Source of the DNA: Amanita rubescens | Taxonomy: Eukaryota; Basidiomycota; Agaricomycetes; Agaricales; Amanitaceae | Direction: 5' to 3' | Assembly (NCBI GenBank): GCA_015039365.1 | Contig: WION01000523.1 | Location: 1 to 37,135 of the forward strand | Length of the DNA stretch: 37,135 nt | Part shown: piece by piece, positions 11,043 through 21,609 of the stretch | How positions within the stretch are numbered: the first letter of the stretch is position 1 | Layout of the letters: each line of letters begins with the position of its first letter | Position numbers and translations under genes: made by a program | The notes under the pieces: model-generated | The model's input: the letters and a program-made list of their open reading frames with translations, nothing else | What the model was told of the DNA's origin: nothing | Database searches by the model: none

Positions 11043-11117
11043 GTTGCGCCCACGATTGGCCTGAGTGACGTCCGTAATGGGCGTGCATGGACAAGGGGAT
11101 ACATGCACTTGCACCAT
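9420..11117 (-). pseudogene. Ser/Thr protein kinase, truncated (copy B)
   Basis: This copy lacks the N-lobe. An unrelated sequence supplies an ATG at 11117 that reads in frame into SEIIRCDKFPADRARFYMVEM. The catalytic loop is HKDIKAANVLI, so the HRD arginine is lysine; DFGLAKDFG is kept. TAG replaces the CAG of copy A twice: in ERSY-PYWPF of the activation segment and in CKDFLY-MLKKDP. There are also indels in the activation segment. DYWSAGVT is intact, unlike copy A. The C-terminal tail is open from 10434 down to about 9760 (WVPDFVKGHHFFEDWGTIEY) and then shifts frame. It is very unlikely to make an active kinase. Confidence 0.8.
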
Positions 11118-11568
11118 TTCTCGTCCGAAACCGTGCTCGCCGGTGTGCTTTGAAAAGCAGGAGGAATGATCGATATGAGGAAAATGAAAAGAAGCGCTGG
11201 AGATGGTCAGAGTTTGGTCGTGGAGGGCTCGTCATAGCGGCGCCATATAAATACTACACATGGAGGGTCCTGCTGTGAGATAGCATCGGACTCGCGTCCC
11301 TGGAAGCGCTAAGGATGATGATGCGAGTGCGGGCCGGGCGACGAAGTGATGAGCTTGCCCAGGTGACCAGCTGTATCCGCGGTGAGAGAAAATGTAAAGG
11401 AGCGAACCCTGGATAAGGATCCCAGGTACCCGCCTGAGGTTCAGTCACCGTCCAGAGGTGCGCTGTGAAACGGATGTTCGAACACAAGGAGCAAAAACAT
11501 GTTGACGGCTGGGCGATGGTGCGAACCAGGCATGGACGTAATACTAGCCGCGTGGTTTGTTGGAGGCG
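11118..11568. other. intergenic between copy B and the F-box gene
   Basis: A 114-codon minus-strand frame (11254-11598) has only TTG as a start and no family likeness. No gene is supported. The divergent promoter of the F-box gene must lie here; no clear TATA box was seen. Confidence 0.4.
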
Positions 11569-11652
11569 ATGGGCACTGGCGAAAGGCGAGATGGCCAACT
11601 AGAACGTCACAGACGCGTCACGCGGTCAGTTAGCATTGCGCAACTATGTATT

Positions 11653-13349
11653 ATGGCAGCCGTGTTATCTCCGCTACCTACCATGGAATTCAGGTCCACT
11701 GGTGACCGTAAACCCGGAGCAAGCCCGGCCATACATGAGCAGCACACAACCAACTTCATGGATTTTCCAGTCGAGATTCACCAACACATCATTGCAGAGG
11801 TTAGTGTGAGCGCTCCATACTGTATGTACCCACGACGCTTGACTATGGTACTCCTTTCGTAGTTTCTAAAGGACTTGGACACGAATTTTGATGAATTTAA
11901 AGCACTGCGCCTTGTCTGCAGACGGTTCAACGTCATCGTTAAACCCAGAGTGTATTCTTCCCATATCAAACTATTCGATGATGAGCATCTATCATCCAAT
12001 ATGGACCAGCTCCTGACTCTCTTGTCTTCAAAACCAAATGAGCAATTGCATGCAACGACGACTCTTTTCATTGGGAACCGTGATTGGCTTGATGGAAAAG
12101 GCGTTTCCATTCCTTTTCGTGAAATATCCCCGGTGATTGCAAACATATTTGGGAGTACCGCAATCGTTCACTATCTCGCCTCGCCCATCACAGAACCGCG
12201 GACTTTTCTCCAAAGGGTGGTCAAGACTGCCTTGCGCGCATTTGCAAAACTCAGGCTTTACCTCCCTGTTTCCCAGTTCAACTTGCCGAATGTCTCTCGC
12301 GTTGTGTACGTTATGTATTTATTCTCAGGGACACTACTAACGTATCTTAGATGGAATTCAGGGATTAATCCTCCAAAGTGGATAATATCCCGTATAGTTA
12401 AATTGCTCCAACGACTACCTCGACTCTCTGAACTTACTCTCATCATGAATAAATCCTCGAAGAAATTTGCCCACCTTGTCGATTGCGTCGCCAAGTTGCA
12501 CAATTTACGCAAGCTCAGTTTCAAATTTATTTATGCTCATTATATTGGTACCATCTTCTCCCGCCCCAAAATTTATTCGGTTGCGAAGATCATCGCGGCA
12601 AACCCAAACCTAACGCATCTTGAAGTGCTATGCGACGATATTAAAGATCTTGCGCAAACGCTTAGACATATACCAGCCAATCGCCCTTTGAAGCTAAAAC
12701 ACCTTCGCCTCTCTCACCCCTTCCGTAATTCGGCAGCTCTAGCACCTCATATCTCCTCCTTGACCTCCGTTAATCTTGCCGACTCCGATATCTTGAAGGA
12801 GTTGCTTAAACAGAACGTATTTCCTCCCACCATGACGTTCTGGATGATGGACCAATATACGATCAAATACCTCGACGGTCACCCTGGGATTGTTAGCCTA
12901 ACAAGTTATGGTTACAGTGATGTCTCGTACTGTTCTACCTTACTAAGAATCCTATCCCGGCACTCTGAAACTCTAACACATCTTGGCTTTTGCCACTGGA
13001 TTTTGTACAAATGTATCGAACAAACGCAGGACGAGTTGGAGTTGCTCCAATGCACGAATCTTAAGCAGCTAACACTCGACTATCGACCTACCGTGAGCGG
13101 GCACGTCGCTGCTCCGGAGCTGCAGATGGTAATTTTGACTCGTTCATCCATGTCACGTACTGAACGCAACGTCAACAGGAAACAGCATTGTCAATAATTT
13201 CTCGGCTTCCGCACTCTCTCACACTGGTTGTCAATGATAGTGAGGCTTGTGTAGCGTGTAGTAGGCTTTGTAGCAGATCCCAAAATCCCTTCCTACGTGA
13301 CCTAGCGAGGCGCATTCTGTTCCAGTCTTTGGACGATCCATATCTCTAA
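11653..13349 (+). CDS. F-box-like protein with C-terminal leucine-rich region
   Basis: This is a likely substrate receptor for SCF-type ubiquitin ligases. The short motif MDFPVEIHQHIIAE|FLKDLD followed by FKALRLVCRRFNVIVKPRVY is the usual fungal F-box pattern, at about residues 36-80. The rest is rich in spaced Leu, with repeats such as LPRLSELTLI, LHNLRKLSF, NPNLTHLEVL and CTNLKQLTLD, as in degenerate leucine-rich repeats. Introns are 11800-11862 (63 nt), 12306-12350 (45 nt, no stop, so unspliced RNA stays open) and 13129-13178 (50 nt). The last exon, 13179-13349, ends at TAA. The product is 512 aa from the ATG at 11653. In-frame ATGs at 11569 (540 aa) and 11758 are alternatives. Many such genes are expanded in Agaricomycetes; the target is unknown. 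Confidence 0.78.
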
Positions 13350-13471
13350 CTGATACATGAATATATTCGAGTAGCGTCCATTCAGGCGTGCCAGTATCGA
13401 TGAATGCATTTTCCTTTGCACATAAAATGAAGAAATCGTTAATATATACTCTTATAATGCTCTGCCTTCCA

Positions 13472-13963
13472 CTACATCAAAAAAAAAGAACCGTGAGCAT
13501 AAGTAGGCCCCACTTTGCCAACGATAGCTTCTCGGGAGGCTATAAATATGAAGAATGCTCTATCTCTGTCTGAAGCATAGTTCATCCCGCTCTTCTCTGC
13601 CACCTGGCTTAAAAGTTGTTCAATTTGATGAAAGAGGACCTCGGCGTGTAGATGCCTGATATGAGGCGCATCTAAGCCAGGCCCAGGGATCTCTTCCGGA
13701 CAGAGACGCGATGACACCATGTCGACAATGAGATATCAAAGTTACGGTCGACTTTCGGTAGCCAGGCACCTCCGAGTTTGTTCTCCAACAAGCCCACATC
13801 TCAGACTTCCCTGACCCTCGCAATCAGAACCATTGATCATATCCACTTCCAAGAAGGACTGATCAGGCGCCGATATTGACCTTGAAAGAGCATCAGTAAG
13901 GTCGCACCAATCGAAGCGTAATGCGTGACATGGCCGCCGCTTAAGCTCGCTGTGGGCCCTCAA
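13472..13963 (-). CDS. hypothetical protein, two possible exons
   Basis: The minus frame 13963-13742 (open in ALRFDWCDLTDALSRSISAP and EVDMINGSDCEGQ) and the frame 13720-13472 (EVLFHQIEQLLSQVAEKSGM, DRAFFIFIASREAIVGKVG) lie in the same frame, parted by two stops. A GTAACT donor and a TATCAG acceptor about 90 nt apart would remove both stops and join them. The 5' end is uncertain: the first residue of the upper frame is not a proven ATG. No family is recognised. It could be a young gene or a relic. Confidence 0.3.
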
Positions 13964-14090
13964 GGCGGCTCGGATGAGCCCAAGAGGAGCGTATAGGGAC
14001 GGCCAGAGGCCATAGCTCTAACTTCCACCGAAGCACCTCCCATTCCTTTTCGTACCAGGTAGTAGAGAATACTTTTCCACGAAGTTCTGC

Positions 14091-14107
14091 GTGACGTGTC
14101 ACGTCAC
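14091..14107. promoter_or_regulatory. CRE-like inverted repeat upstream of the NLR gene
   Basis: GTGACGTG-T-CACGTCAC is an 8-bp inverted repeat with a one-base centre. The half sites are bZIP (ATF/CREB-like) targets. It lies 68 bp before the NLR start codon. Its use as a binding site is inference. Confidence 0.4.
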
Positions 14108-14174
14108 ATCTTTTCTTCTTGACCACAACATACATCGATTCTCTCATCCTTTGTTAGAACGGATTTCAATCACC

Positions 14175-15935
14175 ATGTCAAATCCTCCTTGGATTGCGAA
14201 TACTAGTATCTTTGCAGGATACCAGAATGCTGTTATTACAGATAGCCAATTTATCGAGGTTCTTGAGTTTCAGCCTTTTCATATGTTTCATCCCAAAAAC
14301 TTGTTGAACTTATAGATTAACTACTATATTACAAACTCCTCTGACACTGATCTGCCTCCTTTGCCTCCTATAAAAAATTCTAGTACTTTCTTCACAGGCC
14401 GTGATGAATACTTGGAGAAGCTGAAGGATCACTTTACCTCCAATATTGGATGTCAAAGGACAACTTTCCTTTTGCATGGTTTAGGTGGCATTGGCAAGAC
14501 TCAGATTTGCCTCAAATTCATTGAAGAATGTGCTGGTCTGTGAGTATTTTAAACATTAGTAATTCAAAATAATTGAACTACAATGTATTCAAGGTTTTCT
14601 GACATATTCTGGATTGATGCTTATTCAGAGAAAACTGTTGAATTTGTACTCACACAGATATCTTCAACCTACAATACTTCATCAGATGGTAAACCCTCAG
14701 TCAGATCTGCTCTTGAATGGATTTCCCAAAGGCCCAACTTTCTGATGATATATGATGGAGCAGATGGGCATTACTCAGTAGTTGAAAAATTCCTCCCACC
14801 AGGACATGAGGGAAACATCATGATAACAAGTAGGAATATTGGGTTGAAGAGGTTTACATTCAGGAACTCAATGGAGATTCATGGCATGGATGATGAAGAT
14901 GCCATTTCCTTGCTTCTGAAGTCAGCCATGTTTGATGACACAGATGATGATATCTATAATCTGGCCCTGCAACTTGTGTCACAATTGGGTGGAATCCCTC
15001 TTGCAATTGACCAAGCAGGAGCATATATGCATTCCTGTGGTTGCAGCATTAATGGTTATTTGGAATTGTACACAAGACACAAGGATAAATTAATGGAGAA
15101 TACTCCAGGATTTGGAGGTGCTTCAGATTATGGGACATCTACATTTGGAACATGGGACATTTCCATGAAAAAGATGGAGGATATGGCTGCAAAGGATAAT
15201 TTGCAGGAATCTGCTGGAGCACAAACTGCTATCAAGATCTTGAGAGCCTTTGCTTTCCTAGATCATACAAATATACCACAAGAATTATTCAAATATGCTG
15301 CTGAGAACTACACAAAAAGACATATTGAGAATTACATGCATTTTTCATCATCATTGAGTTTGCTGGATAATGAAACTTTGTTCATAGGAAGAGATGGAGA
15401 GTGGGATAAATTGAAATTTCTACATGGCATTCAAGTTTTACTCTCATTCTCTTTTATCAGGAGTCCCAATCACCTGTACTCCATGCACCTACTAGTAAAT
15501 GCCTGGAGTAGGAACTGCATACCAAAGGCAGAAGTTGCTGATTGCTTTTACGGAGCAAGAGCACTGTTGTCCTGCTCAATAGCTCTTGACTGGAATCTTG
15601 ATAATTATGAATTCTGTCAATCACTTGCACCACATGTTAGATCAAACTTTGTGCATGGGTTGGAATTAAAATTGAACAGCAAGTATTATGATGATGAATA
15701 TGCAAGATTTGCACTTGTATTCAATCATGCTGGGAGCTGGGATGAGGAAGAAAAATTATTACATGTTACAATTCATCAAAGAAAAACACACCTTGGATTG
15801 GATCACATAGACACTCTTGTCAGCATGGGCATCTTGGCATCAACATACAGGAATCAGGGAAGGTGGGATGAGGCAGAGAAGCCCTTTTCTTGTGTGCATA
15901 GTGACGGTCCCATATGGGACCGTCACTATGGCTGA
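14175..15935 (+). CDS. NB-ARC NLR with TPRs, truncated
   Basis: This is a fungal NOD-like receptor, likely an innate sensor or cell-death switch. Exon 1 starts MSNPPWIANTSIFAGYQNAV and joins ITNSSDTD across an intron at 14259-14315; a second intron is 14540-14593. The product is 549 aa. The P-loop LLHGLGGIGKTQ lies near residues 80-91, Walker B FLMIYDG near 153, then GNIMITSRN, LGGIPLAIDQAGAYM (GLPL-like) and SMHLLVNAW (MHD-like). The C-terminus has about one and a half TPRs of the kinesin-light-chain type: AGSWDEEEKLL...DTLVSMGILASTYRNQGRWDEAEK. It then ends abruptly in PFSCVHSDGPIWDRHYG, encoded by a palindrome. Relatives carry many TPRs, so the repeat domain has been cut off. The gene is clearly more AT-rich than its neighbours. 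Confidence 0.87.
15897..15930. repeat. 34-nt perfect palindrome
   Basis: The two 17-nt halves, from CATAGTGACGGTCCC to its exact complement ending CACTATG, meet with no spacer at CAT|ATG. It begins within 15 nt of where the NLR leaves its TPR consensus and encodes the last residues before the TGA at 15933. It is a likely rearrangement or insertion scar, or the tip of a foldback element. Confidence 0.95.
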
Positions 15936-16799
15936 GTTTAAAAGGAGCATTTCCTGTAGAGTATCACCACTGAGGCCTCACCACTGCTAGTACTGCCACC
16001 TAGTTGCTCATAGGGCTAGGGGGATGACAGGGATATACCCCCAGATGTTTCCTACCACCTACTACTACTTGTTGAAGGACCACGCAAGCATCAAGTATAT
16101 ATATATGTGAGCTGGAGAGGCAAATGATATATGCAACTGACCCATACCTGCCAATACATACTTGCTGATGGACTTGGCAGGTCCTGCTCATTTTGTGACA
16201 CTGACTAGTGACATAATATGGTCAATTATATAGAATGTATCATACTGCAAGCCATTCTTGCACCCAACCAACACCTCCATATGTATGATGATGTTTCAAT
16301 ACCGCCACCACCACTGCTCCAATACTCAGCACAATGACTGCTCCTCAAGTGCTCACAGGGTGGCACTAACCACCTACTATCATATCACCATTGCTGCTAC
16401 CACCACGGCTACTCTAGTAGACTGTAGTAACAGCAACAACAAAGGTTGTACCTACCACTGGCCTAGGGAGCAATGGCCTAGGGATGGCCCACCATTATCA
16501 CCACCATCATTGGATTTGGTACCATTCCCATGCACAAGTGGCTACTGTGTTACTACTATCAGCACTAGTGCAACCACTACAAACTGCCACCACCTGCCAC
16601 CACTACTGAATTGAAGGGCCTCTATGATTGAGGATTTATTGTTCCAAGGCTGAAGTGTAATGGACAGTTAATAATACTATGACTACACTAACTACAAATG
16701 CAAGTATTTGATGCTGACTTCACTTGAATGTACATATACATGTTTACCTCTGGAATTCCTCATGAGGAAACCCCTTACAATCACCCTCACCACCACCCA
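15936..16799. other. low-complexity CCA/CTA-rich DNA, no gene
   Basis: The stretch is rich in CCACCA, CTACTA and TAGTACT strings and TA-rich patches (TATATATATATG near 16095). The ORF at 16258-16614 is His/Thr/Pro-rich, a by-product of the triplet bias. The short string TGTAATGGACAGTTAA near 16656 recurs at about 20308, which links this stretch to the other repeats. Confidence 0.55.
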
Positions 16800-18034
16800 C
16801 CACCAGCCCTACTACCATCACTACTGGCATTACCACTGCTACTTGGTATTACTAGTACTACTACTCACACCATTAGCATGACCAACACCTACTATCAACT
16901 GCCAGTACTCTCACCACCACCACCACCACCACCACTGCTCACTAGTACTCACTTGTAACAGTTTAAGTTCCCCACTGATGGCCAAGCCCTGTTGAAACAA
17001 TGAAACCCTGATTGGCTTCCTGCCCCTTCCTCTTTTGGCTCACCCTTCCTATTTCTGCCATCACTGCATGCCCACCCTGCAATACCCTCTCCTGCACACT
17101 CTGTCTCTCATGCATACCCTGTCCCTGTCCCTATCCCTGTCCCTGGCTCCATTCCACCCCATCTTCCTCACCTGCATACTCTTCCCCTGTCCCTCCACAC
17201 TTGCCTTGGTCAATGAAGAGGTTCCACTGGTTATGGATGTGGAGGGAGCATGTGATGTGGTAGTCCTGGATCACTAGTACAGCTTGATGTTGGATGTTCA
17301 ATCCCGCCGAGTATGGGCGTGGATGTGATGCGCGTGATGCCTGATGCCGAGGACGTGATGGACGATCAGCGCTTGATGCGCTATATTTAGTACGTTTCTA
17401 TTCTCGTCTGCAGCGACGCCTAAACGTCGTTTGCCTTTATATTTTGCCGTTCCCGTTTCCCATACGCTGCGCATATTTTCCCTTATAGTCTAGACGTTGC
17501 CAGGTCGCACCTCAGTCGCTTATTGCCACGACTGAGGTGAGATCCACGCTATTTGCCTTATTCCTTTCATGTTGCTTATATTACCTGTAGCTATTGTATT
17601 GTCTCACAGGTACTATTGATTATAGAGTCGCTTATTGCCACGACTGAGCTATTGTATTGTCTCACACTTGATTCTCACCCAGCCCCAGCCACCCTAAGTC
17701 CTGTTTGCCCTTTCATTCTTGCACCCAGCACCCAGCACTCACCCTATGTGTCTACTCTTGCACATGCACTGCATCCCCAGCACCTGGCTCTGGCCATTCT
17801 CAGCCTGAATGAAGAAGTGGTGGCCTACATCACCAAGTAGTTCTACCATAACTATCACCACTGCCACCACCAGTACTTATCACCATGACCATTGCTGTGT
17901 CATGAGTCGCAGCACTACCACTTCCACTCACACAGCCACCACCACTGCTCACAAGTTACCACCACCACTTGTAACTACCACTCACACAATACTTACTAAT
18001 ACCAGCACTGCCAACACTACTTGGCTAATGTGGG
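16800..18034 (+). repeat. large inverted repeat, left arm (with a nested LTR)
   Basis: When read against the complement of 21610-22490 the same landmarks appear in order: CCAGTACTCTCACC, CACTTGTAACA, the GTCCCT-rich block, CTTGGTCAATGAAGAGGTTCCACTGG and on through TCTCACCCAGCC, TCTCAGCCTGAATGAA and AATACCAGCACTGC. The arm is interrupted at 17288-17666 by an LTR absent from the right arm, and ends at 18034 where a hAT element is inserted. Homology is patchy with indels. Confidence 0.8.
17288..17666. mobile_element. solo LTR of an LTR retrotransposon
   Basis: The 379-bp segment begins TGTTGG and ends CTCACA and is flanked on both sides by CTTGA, a 5-bp target duplication. The other arm of the inverted repeat keeps the empty site (complement reading GCAGCTTGATTCTCACCC), so the insertion is certain. 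Inside, CAGTCGCTTATTGCCACGAC occurs twice, the first flanked by CCT...GAGG as an imperfect hairpin, and CTATTGTATTGTCTCACA occurs twice, so the 3' part is a short tandem duplication. There is no internal coding region. Confidence 0.88.
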
Positions 18035-19181
18035 TAGGGATTGGCACGGGTCGGCTCAACCCGCGCGGGTCATGTACCCGCACCCGTAGAGGGTACGGGT
18101 GGGGGTCTACACTCTGTAGACCCGTGGTCGAACCCGAACCTGCATCGCGGGTTCGGGTAGGGCACACATACCCGTGCCTATACCCACTCCCGTGTTATTT
18201 GCGTGATGCGCCGATAGAGTCTGCATGGCGCGGCGGAGTTTGCTTGGTGTGGTGGAGTTTGCGTGGTGTGGTGGGGTTTGCATTGGGGCGCGACGTGTTT
18301 AAGGCAGCGTTGGTGGGGTGCGGCACGGTGGGTCACCGGTTGGTGCAGCACAATTGTGGGGGATCCGTGAAGGGTGCAGCATGTTTGCAGGTGGTGGTGG
18401 AGGGGTGTGGCAACTTGCAAGGTGGGAAAAGACGGGTGGAGGGCTGGTGTGGTGCCAGAGGGGCACGACATGTTTAAGGCAGCGTTGGTGGGGTGCGGCA
18501 CGGTGTGTGGTTGGTGCAGCACGTTTGCGGGTGGTGGTGGTGGAGGGGTGTGGCAACTTGCAAGGTGGGCAAAGACGGGTGGAGGGCCGTTAGTTCATGA
18601 AATGTGGTAGGGCAGATCGTCTCACTGTGTAACTGTTTCATGGGGGTGCGGCAGGTGTGGTGGATATGTTGGAGGTGCAACAAGGTCATCAAGGGCGGCG
18701 GCGAGGTGTAGATTTGTTAGCAAACAAAAATAAATATGTATCAGAGGGGGCTTACCCGTGAATGTCCAATCCAACCGCCAGAACCACGGATCTTTCTACC
18801 ACTTCCTCGTCATCACCATCTTCAGACATTTTTGGCCGTGGCTGAACTGGGCGGGTGGGTGGCTGAACTTGGTGAGCGGCTGTATTGCTCATTGCAGACG
18901 ACAGTGGCCGTGACATGTCGCGGTCTCGTTATGTGCTTTATACCTGTTTGGCAATGGGCCTGAATCCTCGGCCTCATCATCCACACACTCGATGGTATGC
19001 CGCCCCGTTGCATACAACCCGTGTGGGTACGGGTACAGGTAAGAGGTCGGGTCTGGGTCCGGGTCAAGTTATCCTCTACCCGCATCCAAACCCATACCCC
19101 GGCTACGGGTCTGGGTATATCACGGGGTCCGGGTCCGGGTATGCACCTGGTCACCCAGGGGTATACCCAGGCCAATCCCTA
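18035..19181. mobile_element. non-autonomous hAT-type DNA transposon
   Basis: The 1147-bp element starts TAGGGATTGG and ends CCAATCCCTA and is flanked by AATGTGGG on both sides, an 8-bp target duplication as expected for hAT. Both subterminal regions are full of CGGGT and ACCCG repeats, typical transposase-binding clusters of hAT elements. No transposase is encoded. Removing it joins CTAATGTGGG to CCACTGC, which resembles the pogo-type relics at 25279 and 26056. Confidence 0.92.
18288..18592. repeat. tandem duplication inside the hAT element
   Basis: Two related units start near 18288 and 18466, each with TTTAAGGCAGCGTTGGTGGG then TGCGGCACGGTG and later GTGGCAACTTGCAAGGTGGG. Unit one is about 178 bp, unit two about 125 bp through an internal deletion. 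Confidence 0.85.
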
Positions 19182-19199
19182 AATGTGGGCCACTGCTGC

Positions 19200-19515
19200 G
19201 CACGGCATCATGTCCGAGGCCCTTTATTACCGTTGCATCATGCTGTCCACAGCATCCCTCACATCCTTCCTCCCTTCACAACAAGTTGCTGTATCTGAAG
19301 TTATGAATAGTTTTTTTTTTACACTCTCCTTACTTTAGTATTTCATAATCGAGGATGAGATGTGTTGCGGGTTTTGTGGCACTCGTCGCTACAAGCTGTA
19401 TTTGTACATGTTGAGCACCGGAAAATGCTGGTATCTTAATGGAGCATTATTACAAAAACTTGCGCAGCTCGCCAATTATAAAACCGAGCCTCATTACATT
19501 CGGCCTCGGAATAAC
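19200..19515 (+). repeat. dispersed repeat bounded by CCGAGGCC and GGCCTCGG
   Basis: It starts GCACGGCATCATGTCCGAGG and ends AAAACCGAGCC...TCGGCCTCGGAATAACC. The same edges occur at 25288-25800 and, inverted, at 28026-28180. The left edge matches the complement of the pogo-type transposase codons for ASDMP, so the family seems to contain transposase remains. The plus frame before the right edge reads ANYKTEPHYIRPRN. Confidence 0.6.
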
Positions 19516-20424
19516 CACCACCACCACCTTTGTCCACTGATCAGGAAAAATCCTTCTCTATTGTGGAGGTACAGCTACCTCCCAATATACAACCATCTGC
19601 TACCACCACCACACTTCACCACCATCACTATTTTATGGAGCAGAATAGATCAAGGCAGTAGTACAGGTCTGGCTACCTCTGGGCCATATCAAAGCTACTG
19701 GTGTTCAATTACCTTTCATATAATTAGTGGTACCTGGACCAGTCAACCCATCACACAGGTCACTACAGGTAAGGGTGTGACAGGTATCCACTAAACCACT
19801 GAACCTGCAGTATTCCATAGTATAAGTTACCACTGCTGCCAGTACTGAACATGACCATCACTGTTGACAGACTACTAGTAGTACTAGTACTACCACTATC
19901 TTACTATACTATTCACTACCTACATCACCATCACCACTCACCACCACCAACACTCAACCACCACCAATACTCAACTGCCACCATCACCAACACTCCATCA
20001 CCACCAATACTCAACTGCCACCATCACCATCACCATCACCATCACTACTATCACCAACCACCAGTACCAGTACTACTGCTGCCACTGCTCTGGTTTGGCC
20101 CCCCAGCCCAACCCAGACATAGGCTGACACCACCAACCACCACATTCCACGGACCACCAGTAGTATTCATTACCCAGTCACTACCACTCATAGGTCACTG
20201 GTCACCAGACAGTTGATCCTAGTAGTACTACTTGAGAACTGTGGTTCCAAGGCCAAAGCTTAACAAAGGCTTCGGCCTTATCCTTTCACCATCACTGTTC
20301 ATTTTTGTAATGGACAGTTAAGAGCCAGTAATTACCAAGATGTGGCTTGCCATGCAGGAGCAAACACAGCCTTACCTTGGCCTTGGCCACATGCTGCATG
20401 AAGTGGCGGCCCATACAGGCCAAG
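19516..20424. other. CAC/CCA-rich low-complexity DNA
   Basis: It holds clusters of ACCACCACC, ACCATCACCATC (19921-20045) and TAGTAGTACTAGT. The frames at 19360-19794 and 19851-20216 follow from this bias. At 20254-20282 there is a short imperfect palindrome around AAGGCCAAAGCTT...GGCTTCGGCCTT. No gene is supported. Confidence 0.5.
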
Positions 20425-20882
20425 TAAGTGCTGGTGCTGGTGAATTGTGATGGTGAATTGTGATGGTGAATTGTGATGGTGAATTGTGATGGTGAGTGCT
20501 GTGATGGTGAGTGCTGGTGCTGGTGAGTGCTGTGATGGTGAGTGCTGTGATGGTGAGTGCTGGTGCTGGTGAGTGCTGTGATGGTGAGTGCTGTGATGGT
20601 GAGTGCTGGTGCTGGTGAGTGCTGTGATGGTGAGTGCTGGTGCTGGTGAGTGCTGTGATGGTGAGTGCTGGTGCTGGTGAGTGCTGTGATGGTGAGTGCT
20701 GGTGCTGGTGAGTGCTGGTGCTGGTGAGAGCTGTGATGGTGAGTGCTGGTGCTGGTGAGAGCTGTGATGGTGAGGGCTGGTGCTGGTGAGTGCTGGTGCT
20801 GGTGAGCGCTGTGATGGTGAGTGCTGGTGCTGGTGAGTGCTGTGATGGTGAGTGCGGGTGTTGGTGAGTGCGGGTGCTGGTT
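20425..20882. repeat. GTGAGTGCTG minisatellite
   Basis: About 30 units alternate between GTGAGTGCTGGTGCTG (16 nt) and GTGAGTGCTGTGATG (15 nt), with a left block of GTGAATTGTGATG (13 nt) units. The complement encodes runs of His, Ser, Thr and Pro in two frames, an artefact of the repeat. Confidence 0.93.
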
Positions 20883-21609
20883 GTCATATCCCATTCCAGA
20901 CTCCACCCAAACTCCATAACCTCGGACTCCAATGGACACCCTACTATACCCCACATCCATTCCACACTCATATCACATCAGAACATGGCCATAGAACCCC
21001 TTGTCGGACTAAGTATATAAGGCTTCACTTGTACACATACAGTAGTCTGAATATCAACTTGGATTATGCCCCAACTTGTTCTAACACTCCCTGTCTTTCA
21101 TCATCTACGACCCCATCCAGACCATTCACCTCCAGACTCCAGCCCCAGACTCCAGCTCCAGACTCCAGAGTGAAGTTCTCCAGAAGTTTAGGCAAGACAC
21201 ACATTAGCATGGCACAGCTTGCACACTAGCCTTTCCCCACTCAGTCCCAGACCCCATTATACTCTGTCCCAATTAGAATCACTGTCCTTGTGCTGGAAGT
21301 TGACTTCTCAGCTATGTCTCAGCTATTGGCTAATCAGTACCCAGGATATAATAGTCACATAACTGACCCCATAGCTCAGTCAAAAATGGCATATAAAGCC
21401 AAACAGATATAAAACCAAAGCCCTCACTTTTTTCGGCCGGGAATGAGACCCATGAGCAGTGGTGGTGGTAGTGAGTTGGCAGTTGTATGAATAGTGGTGA
21501 TAGTTGATTGTGAAGAGTGCTGGTGGTGGGATGAGTAGTAATGGTAGTCGTACTGATGGTATGCAGGGTATGTACACCCCCAATGTACCCTGATGGACTT
21601 TCTTGATCT
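20883..21609. other. LTR-like unique stretch, no gene
   Basis: A TATATAAGG box at 21015, a short tandem of CCAGACTCCAG (about 21125-21165) and a start TGTCATATCCC just after the minisatellite suggest a retrotransposon LTR. I could not find a matching CA end with a target duplication. No coding region is supported. Confidence 0.3.

Noticed and set aside
11254..11598. 114-codon minus-strand ORF before the F-box gene
   Set aside because: No ATG start, no family and it overlaps the F-box gene upstream region.
17809..18477. 222-codon plus-strand ORF
   Set aside because: It crosses the proven left border of the hAT element at 18035, so it cannot be an old gene.
20292..20960. 199-222-codon minus-strand ORFs rich in His, Ser, Thr and Pro
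   Set aside because: They are encoded by the minisatellite in more than one frame at once, so the openness is due to the repeat.
20882..21300. Second solo LTR starting TGTCATATCCC
   Set aside because: A TATA-like box is present but no CA end with a target duplication was found; the flanking GTGCTGG match is part of the minisatellite unit.
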